From: JAWKIJ01 sp041394325
Lineage (GTDB): Bacteria > Actinomycetota > Acidimicrobiia > Acidimicrobiales > Microtrichaceae
Length of the DNA: 64,000 nucleotides
Assembly (NCBI GenBank): GCA_041394325.1
Contig: JAWKIJ010000001.1
Location: 2,356,001 to 2,420,000 of the forward strand
Direction of reading: 5' to 3'
In this document: in pieces, positions 19,745 through 29,200 of the stretch
Numbering within the stretch: the stretch's first letter is position 1
Layout of the letters: each line of letters opens with the position of its first letter
Notes under the pieces: generated by a model
The model's input: the letters and a program-made list of their open reading frames with translations, nothing else
Told to the model about the DNA's origin: nothing
The model's database searches: none
Position numbers and translations under genes: made by a program

Positions 19745-20863
19745 TCACTCACGGCGTAGTGCCTCCATGGGCGCGAGCGACGCGGCCCGGATTGCCGGGT
19801 ACAACGCTCCCAGGAACGCGACCACGGTCGCGAACACGAGTGCGCGGGTGAACACCATGGCGTTGTACGTCGGTACGAAGATGCCGCGGAGTTGCTGGAG
19901 GTCCTGGAGGAGGTTGATCGCGACCCAGCCGAGCAGCACGCCGAACATCGCGCCGACGATGCTGACGACGAGTGTCTCGCCCAACACCAGCGCGAGGACG
20001 CGGCGACGACTCCAGCCGATCGCCCGCATCAGGCCGAACTCCCGGACACGCTCGAAGAACGACAGCAGGGCGGTGTTGAGCACCCCGGTGATGGCGATGA
20101 GCCCGGCGAGGATCGACCCGCCCGTGTTCGCCGCCTCGATCAGCGTGAGGTTGCGGTCGGCCCGGCCGTAGTCGCTCACGGTTCGAATCGTCGTGAGCTG
20201 CGGGTATTCGTCGTCGATCTCCTTCGCGACCTGCTGGATCCGGCCCTTCTGCCGGACCTTGACGAAGCCGAGTGTCACCTGGCCGGTCTTCCGGTTCAGT
20301 CCCTGAAGCGTGGTCAGCGGAAACATCATCGTGTTGTTGCCGAAGTCGACGTCGGTGCGGTACAGGCCGACGACCTGATAGGAGTGGTCGCCGAAGGTCA
20401 TCGTGTCGCCGACGGCCTTCTTGACCGAGTCCGCGAGCTGGTATCCCAGCATCACCTCCTGGGGACTGTTGGCGTCGTAGACGCGTCCCTTCAGCAGCGT
20501 GACCCCGAAGGCCTCCTGGGCGTCGGGGGCGAGGCCCACCTGGATGATTCCCGGATGCTCCGCGTCGTAGTGGTCGAGTTCGATCAACGCTCCGATGGCC
20601 TGTTCGACCCCCGGGAGCTTGCCGATTCGGTCGATGTCGGACTGCCCGATGGTGCCGTTGATGATGTCGTCGGTGTGGCGCTGGGCGATGGTGAAGTCGG
20701 CCTTGCCGATGTTGAGGATCTGAGTGGCCGTCTCGCGGAGGCTCGACGTCAGCACCCCCAGCGCGAGGACGGCCATGACCCCGATCGCGACTGCAGCCGC
20801 CGTGAGCGCGGAGCGAAGGCGTCGTGCGGCGAGGTTGTGGAAGATCAGACCGAGAAACGTCAC
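19745..20863 (-). CDS. FtsX-like ABC transporter permease
   Basis: This ~372-residue membrane subunit has the four-helix FtsX/MacB layout: one N-terminal transmembrane segment after 'FHNLAARRLRSALTAAAVAIG', a periplasmic-type domain of about 200 residues (MacB core-like, 'LLKGRVYDANSPQEVMLGYQ'), then three C-terminal segments ending 'AIRAASLAPMEALRRE', the classic motif of this family. A GTG at 20863 is preferred because GGAGG lies 8 bases upstream; an in-frame ATG at 20893 is the alternative. It is the first gene of a two-gene operon with the ATPase that follows. The cargo is unknown. Confidence 0.91.
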   Translation of the reverse strand: MTFLGLIFHNLAARRLRSALTAAAVAIGVMAVLALGVLTSSLRETATQILNIGKADFTIAQRHTDDIINGTIGQSDIDRIGKLPGVEQAIGALIELDHYDAEHPGIIQVGLAPDAQEAFGVTLLKGRVYDANSPQEVMLGYQLADSVKKAVGDTMTFGDHSYQVVGLYRTDVDFGNNTMMFPLTTLQGLNRKTGQVTLGFVKVRQKGRIQQVAKEIDDEYPQLTTIRTVSDYGRADRNLTLIEAANTGGSILAGLIAITGVLNTALLSFFERVREFGLMRAIGWSRRRVLALVLGETLVVSIVGAMFGVLLGWVAINLLQDLQQLRGIFVPTYNAMVFTRALVFATVVAFLGALYPAIRAASLAPMEALRRE

Positions 20864-21020
20864 AGAACCCGCCTCCGCACGGGGCCAGATCATGCCCCCG
20901 CGTCGGTTGTGGATCAAGCATCGGCGGGCGAGGCCCGTCGGGGTACGGGCCGTCCGGTGCCGGCAAATAGCGTGGCGAACGGCCGCCATCGGACCGGCGA
21001 GGCCAAGTGAGGTATGCACC

Positions 21021-21323
21021 ATGTCGGAGGGTTACGAGGTCGTCGACGAGGCCGATCGGGGACGATTCGTCGCGGTGGTCGAGGGTCACGAAGCCGAACT
21101 CGTGTACATCCTTGACGGGGACCGGCTCGACCTCGTCCACACGGGTGTCCCCGATGCGATCGGAGGCCGGGGTGTCGCCGCCGCGCTGGTCTCGGCGGCC
21201 GTCGAGCGGGCACGGCGTGAGCGACTCGTACTGGTGGCGACCTGCCCGTACGTGGCGTCGTGGGTCGCCCGTCACCCCGACGCGCTCGCCGAGGTGACCG
21301 TCGGCCCGTCGGGCCCGAGCTAG
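21021..21323 (+). CDS. Small GNAT-fold acetyltransferase (YjdJ/NATD1 type)
   Basis: This 100-residue protein matches the minimal GNAT domain found in YjdJ and NATD1 proteins. The acetyl-CoA binding segment is 'GGRGVAAALVSAAVERAR', followed by the conserved 'LVATCPYVASWVARHPD'. Such proteins are predicted N-acetyltransferases; substrates are unknown. The ATG is preceded by GAGG at about 9 bases. The TAG stop directly abuts the GTG start of the DNA methyltransferase gene, so the two are almost certainly translated from one mRNA. Confidence 0.88.
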   Translation: MSEGYEVVDEADRGRFVAVVEGHEAELVYILDGDRLDLVHTGVPDAIGGRGVAAALVSAAVERARRERLVLVATCPYVASWVARHPDALAEVTVGPSGPS

Positions 21324-23003
21324 GTGGATCCCCGCGAGCACGAGCTCGCGACCGCCGGTTCGCGTCGCCCGGTCGGGGCGTTCTACACACCGGCGTGGGC
21401 GGTGCATCGTCTCCTCGACCTGACGCTCGAACCGCTGCTGGCGAGTGCCGCTGCCGAAGGCCCGGAGGGGCTCCGACGGGTCAGGGTGCTCGATCCGGCC
21501 TGCGGTACGGGGGCGTTCCTCGACGTCGTCGCCCGGCGGATCGAACGGGCACTGTGCGCCGTGGGCGTCGATCCCCAGGAGGCCGCGGTGCACGCCCGCA
21601 CCAGGTCGGTCATGGGCGTCGACATCGACTCGGTCGCGCTCCTCCGCTGTCGCGAGCAGCTGTCGGTGCCCGGTCGGACCGACGAACCGTCGGTGCTCCA
21701 TGGAGATGCACTGCTGATGTGGCATCCGATGCCGCCTTGGTCGCCGGCACCAGAGCCCCCCCGGGATGGTCCGGCCTGGGCCGACGTCGTCGGTCCTTCG
21801 GGGTTCGCCCCGGAAGGCTTCGACCTGGTGGTCGGCAATCCGCCCTTTCTCGGACAGCTGCGACGGCTCACCGCACGTCGATCTCGGCTCGGCGTCGAGG
21901 TCCGGCGTCGGCTCGCGGCGGTGGCGGGGCCCTACACCGATTCGGCGGCATTGTTCGTGCTGCTCGGGCTCGGGCTCCTCGGTCCGGGCGGTGTGTTGTG
22001 CCTGGTGCAGCCGCAGTCGTTCCTGGCCGCCCGTGACGCTGCGCCGGTGCGCGCCGAGGCGACGAGGGTCGCGGACCTGACCCATCTCTGGGCACCGCGT
22101 ACCCGCGTCTTCGACGCGGCGGTCGACGTCTGTGCACCGGTGCTCCGTCGGCGCCGTGACGAGGGTGTCGATCATGATCCCGCCCAAGTGAAGATCGTGA
22201 TCGACGTCGGACCGGGTGTCGCGCCGCGGTGTCGGGAGGTGCGCTTCGACGCCGACGCGCTCACGTGGTCGGTGCTTCTGGCCGCGGCGAGCGACCATCC
22301 GGCCCTCGACCTGGCCTCGAACGGAGTCCTCGGTGACGTCGCTGCCGTCGAGGCCGACTTCCGTGACCGTTACTACGCCATCAGGGGTCACGTCGTCGAC
22401 GAGGAGTTCTCCGACGGGGGGCCGCGACTCATGACGGTGGGATTGATCGATCCTGCACGGTCATTGTGGGGCCGGCGGCCGGCACGGGTGCACCGACGCG
22501 CGTGGCAGCATCCTCGTGTCCTGCGATCGGGTCTCGACGAGTCGACGGCGCGATGGGTCGATGCGCGGCTCGTGCCGAAGGTGCTCGTGGCGACCCAGAC
22601 AAGGGTGATCGAGGCGTTGGTGGACGAGGAAGGCGGGCTGCTCCCGTCCGTGCCGGTGCTGAGTGTGCTGCCCGCCCGAACCGGCGACCTGTATCGGATC
22701 GCCGCCGTCCTGGGTGCCCCGCCCGTCTCGCTGTGGGCGATGCGGCACTACGGCGGCACGGCGTTGTCACACGATGCCCTCAAGCTCAGTGCGTCGGCCC
22801 TCCGGCGGGTGCCGCTCCCCGGTGACGAACGGCGTTGGAGCGTGGGAGCCGAAGCGATCCGCGAAGCGCACTCGGCCGAGGACTCCCGGGTCCGCGACCG
22901 GGCCGTACGTCGAAGTGCGCGCGCCATGTGTGAGGCGTACGGCCTCGACCCCGACGGCGAGGTCTACCGATGGTGGGAGGCCCGCATGCCCCGTCGCCCG
23001 TGA
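21324..23003 (+). CDS. Solitary N6-adenine DNA methyltransferase (Eco57I-like)
   Basis: This 559-residue protein has the SAM-binding motif I 'VLDPACGTGAFLDVVARRI' near residue 55 and the catalytic motif IV 'LVVGNPPFLGQL' near residue 170, the NPPF form used by N6-adenine methyltransferases. The C-terminal half, from about residue 300, probably holds the target-recognition region. The overall plan resembles the methyltransferase half of Eco57I-type (type IIG) enzymes, but there is no N-terminal nuclease domain and no restriction gene nearby. It may be a regulatory or protective orphan methyltransferase. The GTG start abuts the preceding GNAT stop. The frame is intact. Confidence 0.85.
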   Translation: MDPREHELATAGSRRPVGAFYTPAWAVHRLLDLTLEPLLASAAAEGPEGLRRVRVLDPACGTGAFLDVVARRIERALCAVGVDPQEAAVHARTRSVMGVDIDSVALLRCREQLSVPGRTDEPSVLHGDALLMWHPMPPWSPAPEPPRDGPAWADVVGPSGFAPEGFDLVVGNPPFLGQLRRLTARRSRLGVEVRRRLAAVAGPYTDSAALFVLLGLGLLGPGGVLCLVQPQSFLAARDAAPVRAEATRVADLTHLWAPRTRVFDAAVDVCAPVLRRRRDEGVDHDPAQVKIVIDVGPGVAPRCREVRFDADALTWSVLLAAASDHPALDLASNGVLGDVAAVEADFRDRYYAIRGHVVDEEFSDGGPRLMTVGLIDPARSLWGRRPARVHRRAWQHPRVLRSGLDESTARWVDARLVPKVLVATQTRVIEALVDEEGGLLPSVPVLSVLPARTGDLYRIAAVLGAPPVSLWAMRHYGGTALSHDALKLSASALRRVPLPGDERRWSVGAEAIREAHSAEDSRVRDRAVRRSARAMCEAYGLDPDGEVYRWWEARMPRRP

Positions 23004-23056
23004 CATGCGGCGGCAGGATCGGTCGGTACGGGTGACCCCGGCGGTACGGTCGGGGT

Positions 23057-23614
23057 GTGGGCGTTCCGCGTTCGGGTATCGGCCCGTCCCGACTGGTCGA
23101 GCTGCTGGAGTGTGCGGAGCGCCCACGCGTCGGTGACTGGACGTTGCGCTCCGCGCTCACCCGTTACGCGCAGCGTGAACCGCGCCGTGTCGCGGACCTC
23201 CTGACGATCCTCCGACGCCTGGAGGCGGCACTGGCCGGGCGCCGCTCGGACATCACCGCGCTCGGCCCCAGGTTGTGGACGGCGTTCGAGGCGTTCGAAG
23301 GCGGCGGCGACGACGGGACCGAACCCGCCCCGCTCGACATGGCCGCACCCTCGGGAACCCGCGTCCTTCTCGACCTTCTCCGAATCCTGGCGGCGGTCGA
23401 CGCCCTGGGTGAGCGGCTCGCCGCCTGGGCCGAGGATCCGGCCGTCGAAGCCCCCCGTGACGAACTCGACCGCGTGATCGCGTTCGCCGCGGATGAGCTC
23501 GACCGGGTGGGGATCCCACGGGACGAATCAGGCGGACGACCCGGCCGTCGACGCGGCCCCGCGGCCGGCGTCCGGATCGCTCCGCCATCGGAAGAACCGC
23601 CGCGCCACCGGTAG
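23057..23614 (+). CDS. Unrecognised helical protein of 185 residues
   Basis: I do not recognise the family. The protein is almost entirely alpha-helical by inspection, rich in Ala, Leu and Arg, with amphipathic segments such as 'RVADLLTILRRLEAALAGRR' and 'LLDLLRILAAVDALGERLAA' that could form a coiled coil or helical bundle. The last ~35 residues are a basic, proline-rich tail. No signal peptide or membrane helix is seen. The GTG at 23057 is the first usable start after the methyltransferase stop and lacks a strong ribosome site. It ends 36 bases before the fatty-acyl-AMP ligase gene on the same strand, so it could belong to either unit. Confidence 0.6.
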   Translation: MGVPRSGIGPSRLVELLECAERPRVGDWTLRSALTRYAQREPRRVADLLTILRRLEAALAGRRSDITALGPRLWTAFEAFEGGGDDGTEPAPLDMAAPSGTRVLLDLLRILAAVDALGERLAAWAEDPAVEAPRDELDRVIAFAADELDRVGIPRDESGGRPGRRRGPAAGVRIAPPSEEPPRHR

Positions 23615-23650
23615 AATGGCTCGAAGCACCGGACCGGGGAGGTCGAGTCG

Positions 23651-25359
23651 TTGTTCACCAACCTTGTCGAGATGACGCGTACCCACGCGGACACCATCGG
23701 TGACGAGACGGCCTTCCGGTTCCTGCTCGACGGCGAGGACGACGAGTTCGTCTACACGCACGCCGACCTCGACCGCCAGGCCCGCGCGCTCGCGGCCCGT
23801 CTCGCCCAGGAAGGCGAGTGGCAGGACCGCGTCGTGATCCTGATGGCCCCCGGACCGTCCTTCCTCGTTGCGTTCTTCGCGTGCCTCTACAGCGGGAGGA
23901 TCGCCGTTCCGGCCTTCCTCCCCGACGTCACGAACGCCGAGCGGAGCGTGCCCCGCCTCCGGGCGATCGCACAGGACGCGGAGGCCGTGTGCATCCTGAC
24001 CGACTCGCTGTTCGTCGCCTTTCGTGAGCAACTCTGGGGCATCGCTCCCGACCTGGCCCGGACCCCGTGGCTGGTCGTCGACGACGAGCTCGCAGGCGCC
24101 GACGACGGTGCATGGTCCGATGAGGGGGTCACCGGGGACACCGTGGCCTTCATCCAGTACACGTCGGGCTCCACCTCGGTCCCCAAGGGTGTGGTGCTCA
24201 CGCATTCGAATCTCTTGGCCAACTCCGAGCTCATCTCCTCGAATGTCGGGGTCGCCGATCGGGATGTGTGGGTGTCATGGCTTCCCCCGTACCACGACAT
24301 GGGCCTCATCGGAGGGATCCTTCAGCCGCTCTACCGGGGGGGGAGCGGTGTGTTGATGTCGCCGATGGATTTCCTGGCCAAACCCCGGCGCTGGCTCCAG
24401 GCCATCACCAAGTACCGCGCGACGGCGAGCCCCTCGCCCAACTTCGCGTTCGAGTTGTGTGTCCGGCGTATCCCGCCGGAGGAGCGGGAGGGGCTCGATC
24501 TGTCGAGTTGGCGGCGGGCGTTCAACGGTGCGGAGCCCGTCCGGCCCTCCACCCTCGAGCGGTTCGACGAGGCGTTCGGGCCCTACGGGTGGCGCCCTCA
24601 GACGATGCTGCCGTGCTACGGCATGGCGGAGGCCACGCTGTTCGTCAGCGGCCATCGCAGCGACGACCCGCCGGTCGTCACCCCCTTCGACCGCGACCGG
24701 CTTGCGGTCGGGGTTGCGGTCGCTCCGACAAGCGGTTCACCGGTCGAGCGGCTGGTCGCGTGCGGGCCGGCCGAGCCGCTGCACGAGATCCGGATCGTCG
24801 ATCCGGACAGCTTTGCCGACGTGGAGGACGGGCGCCTCGGTGAGATCTGGCTGAGTGGGCCCAGTGTGGGCCAGGGGTACTGGGGGCGCCGGCGTCAGAC
24901 CGAGGAGACCTTCCGGGCGCACACCGCCACCGGGGAAGGTCCCTACCTTCGCACGGGCGACCTGGGTTTCCTCCTCGACGGTGAGCTGTACGTGGCGGGT
25001 CGGATCAAGGACGTCATCATCGTCCGTGGACGGAACATCTATCCGCAGGACATCGAGCTGCTCGTCGAGTCCGTCGACGGCGTGAGGGCCGGGTGTATCG
25101 CCGCGTTCTCGGTCACCGACGACGACGGCGCCACCGAGGGGCTCGGGATCGTCGCAGAGGTGAAGCCGGGAGCCGACCTCGACGCAGTGGCGTCCGCCAT
25201 CCGCCCCTGGTCGCCGACCAGTACCAGATCGCACCGGGTGCGGTTTCGTTGATCCAGCCGAAGACTCTCGCCAAGACCTCGAGCGGCAAGGTGCAGCGGC
25301 ACGCCGCCAAGCAGGCGTTCGAGGAGGGCTCGCTCAGCCTGGCGGGAGTGCCCCACTGA
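23651..25359 (+). CDS. Fatty-acyl-AMP ligase (FAAL, FadD32-like), one frameshift
   Basis: The enzyme should activate a fatty acid as acyl-AMP and load it onto the acyl carrier domain of a polyketide synthase. Visible are the ATP-binding P-loop 'YTSGSTSVPKGVVLTHSN', the FAAL signature 'YHDMGLIGGILQPLY', 'CYGMAEATLFVSG', and the hinge 'YLRTGDLGFLLDGELYVAGR' leading into 'RGRNIYPQDIE'. The TTG start follows GGGGAGG by 8 bases. The frame shifts near 25208, where 'AVASAIRP' joins 'LVADQYQIAPGAVSLIQPKT', restoring the usual 'KTSSGKVQR' end and a total of about 569 residues. It converges on the acyltransferase-PKS-flippase operon, the same partnership seen for FadD32 and Pks13 in mycobacteria, and probably supplies that PKS. 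Confidence 0.9.
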
Positions 25360-25427
25360 CGCAGGATCCCGTCGCGAGGTGGAATGGCTTCGAGTGGTGC
25401 TCCCCTGGAGTCCCTGGAGTCCCGGTA

Positions 25428-26264
25428 TCAGTCCGAATCGGTTCCGTCGAACCGTGCCACCCGTGTCGCGATCTCGCGTAGCACCTCGTGAGGGTCGTGC
25501 TTCAGTGACGGAAGGGGCCGGTCGCCCCGGCTCCTCCGGTACCGAGGGTGTTCGGAGATCTCGATGTCGTCGGGAGGAAGCCGGGCGACGATGCGTGCGG
25601 GGTTGCCCGCCACCACCACGTAGGGCGGCACGTCCTGGGTGACCACCGCCCCCGCGGAGACCACCGACCCGCGGCCGATCGTCACCCCGCTCATGATGAT
25701 CGCCCTGAGGCCCACCCACACCAGATCGCCGATCACCACATAGGACGTCTCGGTACCGGGGCCGTAGCCGTCGAGGATGTGGTCGCCCTCGAAGAGGTCG
25801 ATGCCGTGTTCGATCCGCTCGTCGATGAGGATCGGGTGGTGGAGGCCGTCGAGGATGTACACGCCCTCCGCGAGGGCGCAGCCGTCGCCGATCTCGACGT
25901 AGCCCGCACAGTCGATGCGCACCTGGGTCGAGATCGCCGAGTAGGACCCCATCGAGAAGCGCCCGAAGCGCTGCACGTTGAGGAAGCCGTCGATCAGGCA
26001 GTGGTCGCCGAACTGCACCCGTGTGGGGTCGTCGGACAGGTTGGTGATCCGGGCCTCGGGGCCCACGATGAAGCCCTCGCCTGCGGTGCAGAGCCTGCGG
26101 AATCGATGCTCGGCCGACAACGCATTGAGGTAGAAGTCGGCCTGACGGTAACCCGCACCGGCCTTGGCGAGCAGCGTCCTGGCACGGTCGCTGGCGGCGA
26201 TCGCCTCCACGATGCGCGCACCTCTCGACGGTCGTTGCGTCACGGTTCGCTCCTCGGCGTTCAT
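25428..26264 (-). CDS. Left-handed beta-helix (hexapeptide) acyltransferase
   Basis: This 278-residue protein has about 60 N-terminal helical residues, then repeated hexapeptide turns ('VQFGDHCLIDGFLNVQRFG', 'YVEIGDGCALAEGVYILDG'), a gap region 'GLHHPILIDERIEHGID', and the closing repeats 'YVVIGDLVWVGLRAIIMSGV' and 'GSVVSAGAVVTQDVPPYVVV' with 'GNPARIV'. This is the layout of maltose/galactoside O-acetyltransferase-like enzymes, which transfer acetyl or other acyl groups from CoA to sugars. The ATG at 26264 follows AGGGG. In the deposited frame no stop separates it from the upstream PKS thioesterase. Loss of one G in the GGGG run at about 26274 would give a classic ATGA overlap, so a separate protein is the favoured reading. 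Confidence 0.85.
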   Translation of the reverse strand: MNAEERTVTQRPSRGARIVEAIAASDRARTLLAKAGAGYRQADFYLNALSAEHRFRRLCTAGEGFIVGPEARITNLSDDPTRVQFGDHCLIDGFLNVQRFGRFSMGSYSAISTQVRIDCAGYVEIGDGCALAEGVYILDGLHHPILIDERIEHGIDLFEGDHILDGYGPGTETSYVVIGDLVWVGLRAIIMSGVTIGRGSVVSAGAVVTQDVPPYVVVAGNPARIVARLPPDDIEISEHPRYRRSRGDRPLPSLKHDPHEVLREIATRVARFDGTDSD

Positions 26265-29200
26265 CGGTCCGCCCCTTTCGTCGGCGTCGCCGTCCCTGCG
26301 CACATCCCGGCCGATGGTGGCGGCGACACCCTCGACGTGCGGGGCCCGCATCAGGCCATGGTGGTCCGACTCGACCGCGACCATCGTGGGAGGAGTGCTG
26401 AACCACGCCGCCCAGTCCGATCCGGCGAGGTCGCCGGCCGGCGTGAACGGTTGGCCCTCGGTGGCGTGGAAGAAGCGCACCGGCACGGAGGTGGTGCGCG
26501 CCGGACGGTAGGTACGTATCGCGTCGCGGGCGGCCGCCAGCGCGGTGAGGAGCCGATGCACCCTTGTGGCGACCGCGGCGACCGGAGTGGTGTCGGAACG
26601 GTCGCGGAGCTGGGCCACCAGCGGGTCCACACCCGTTTCGGGATCGAGGTCGTCGACCCGCAGCGGAGCCGCGCCGGGCGGTGCGGGAAACAGCTCGTCG
26701 AGGTGGTCGACGAGCAGGTCGCGAAGCTGGGCACGCCTCCCTGCCGGTCGCCGTCGGTGGGTGGCGGCGGGTCCAAAAGCCAGAGGCGCTCCACCGACTC
26801 CCCGCCGACTCGAGAAGGGTTGCGATCTCGAAGGCGACCAGCCCGCCGAATGAATAGCCACCGACCCGGTAGGGGCCGTGCGGCTGACGCCCCGGATGGT
26901 CTCGACCGCGCGGCGCGCCACCTCGGTCACCGACGCCTCCACGGGAGTGTCGTCGGTCATCCACGGTGGGACGATGACCAGTACGGAGACGCCGTCGAGC
27001 CGTCGGCCCATCTCCGTGAACACATCCGGTGCGGCGAACGCGTCGGGTAGCCACCAGGTGGGCGTTCCCGCGGCCTCGCGTACGGGGATCACGGTCAGGA
27101 GCTCGGAGTGCACGGTCGCCGTCGGCTCGGCGTCGCCGATCAACAGGGGTACGGCCGCGGCGTCGAGGTGAGCGGCCAACTCGTTCACGGCCATGGTCCG
27201 GGAGAGGTCGCTGAGGGGGACGAGGTAGTGGAACTCCTTGTCGATCCTGCTCCGAAGTTCCATCCCCACGAGGGAGTCCACGCCGTAGTCGCCGATCGGG
27301 CTGTCGAGGTCCAACTCGGCGGCGTCGATGCCGAGCATCTCGGCGAGGTAGCCGCGCACGATCTCTGCGACCAGCTCCCGACGCCGATCCGCGGTGGTCG
27401 CGGCGAGCCGCTCCCCAGTGCGGTGGAGATGGCCGGTCGGTCCGGTGCCGGTTGCTCGGAGGCGATGACTGCGCCCAGCCACCCGGCTGGGCTCGCCGGA
27501 AGGTTCCGTCGGTCGTCGGTCCGATCAGCGGTGATCCCGCACACGACGGGCCCCGACAACAGTTGGCGATCGAGTAGCGGGCCCAGCCCCACGGCGGACG
27601 CGCCCGGGGCCAGACCGAGGAACGCGCCCGACCCCCGGAACGGACGTGACGCCGGACCGCGCCCTGCGCTTCGAGATCGTCGTGCCAGTCGCCCTCGGCG
27701 AGGAGTGCCGCGGTGGACCCGATGACGATCAGCACCTCGGGATCCAGCGCCTCGGCGAGCGCGGCGACGTGCGCCGCGCCGATGCACACGAGACACCCGG
27801 TGGCGCGCCGCTCCCCGTCGGAGCCCTCCGACGCCAGGGACACGACGTCGGCTGTCGACGCGGTCTGCGCGGGAGTCACGACCCGGATCTCCGGAACGGA
27901 GGAGTCCTCCGGCGCGACGGAGGACGCGTGGTCGGGGTGCGCGGTGATCACGACAATGTCGCGGGCCCTCGCGAGCGGAGGTACTCCGTCACAGCGGGGA
28001 GGCGCCCCGACGCCGACGGGTCGAGGCTGTGCTCCGTGGCGTCGACCACCACGCACCTTGACCCCGGTGCCGGGCACCAACGCCGTTCCTCCGCCGGTAG
28101 CACGGCCTCGACTGTCGTCATGTCCAGGGCGGCGGCGGTGCCCGGCGGGATCGGGGCCGCCCCTGACGACAGCGGTATCGGGGTGGGATCGGGCGTGGCG
28201 ACGAGGGCGGCGAAGGCGGCGGCGGTCATGGCGGGTTCGCGTTGCGCCGCGGTGAGCAGGTCATCGGTACTCGCGCCGAGGCGCACGAGTGCATTCACGG
28301 CGATGTCGAGGAGCGACGACGCGCCTCCCCGCCGTGGGAGCCGACGCTGCTCGGATCGTGGGGCTCCGCGAGGCTCCAGCATCGCGATGCCGGGACCCGG
28401 AGTAGCGAGCGTGCCGCGCCAGGTGCGACGACGGCTACGAGCCCGCCGGGCCCACTCGTCGGCGGCTCGACGATTCGTCCGACCGCCGCCACCCCGATGG
28501 TCGTCGCGGTCATGTGCGCCTCACCGGACCCGCTCAACGCGGCGAGGACCTCCACCGTCACCATGGGTTCGTCGGTCGGCTCGGAGGTCGGCTCGGCGAT
28601 GAGGTGGGCGGCTGCGGTGTCCTCGGCCGTCCAGCGGAACTCGAAGGGCCGGCCGGCCGGATCCTCGGGGTCGTTGGGTTCGAGCGGTTCGAGTGGTGCC
28701 AACGCCCCCACCTGTCGACGCTGATCGACGAGGACCACCGCGGAGGCGGTCTCGGCGGACCGAAGCTCCGAGGCGAGGGCCACGAGCAGCGACGGCGAGA
28801 TCGAGTCTCCCCCCGACGTGTCCGCGAACTCGACGACCCTGGTTGCGGGGAGCCGGCCGGCCATAGCCACCGCGACGGTGGCTCGTGAGACGGGTGAGTC
28901 GGCCCAGGGTTCGGACGATCCCGGCTCCTCCACCACTGCGGACAGTCGGTTCACGACGAGGAGGTGGACCTCGGCGGCACCGTCGCCACCGGCGGCGACG
29001 ACCGAATCGATCGCGGCGATCGAACCGGCGGGATCGGCCGCTTCTGTGCAGAGCACGAGGTCGATTCGGCCCCCTTCCGGCGGGGGAGTCCAGCCGGCGG
29101 GATCGACGCGGTCCGCCGAGAGTGCATCAGCGAGATCGGCCCCCCAGGTGGTGTTCCGGTCGAGGACGACGAAATGGTGCTCGACCTCCGCGGCGGGCGC

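Noticed and set aside
19749..22391. Minus-strand open frame of about 880 codons
   Set aside because: It crosses the GNAT gene, the methyltransferase and the ABC permease, all supported by motifs in other frames.
25548..27050. Plus-strand open frame of 500 codons opposite the acyltransferase and PKS thioesterase
   Set aside because: The minus-strand frames carry hexapeptide repeats, ACP and thioesterase motifs; the plus frame carries none.
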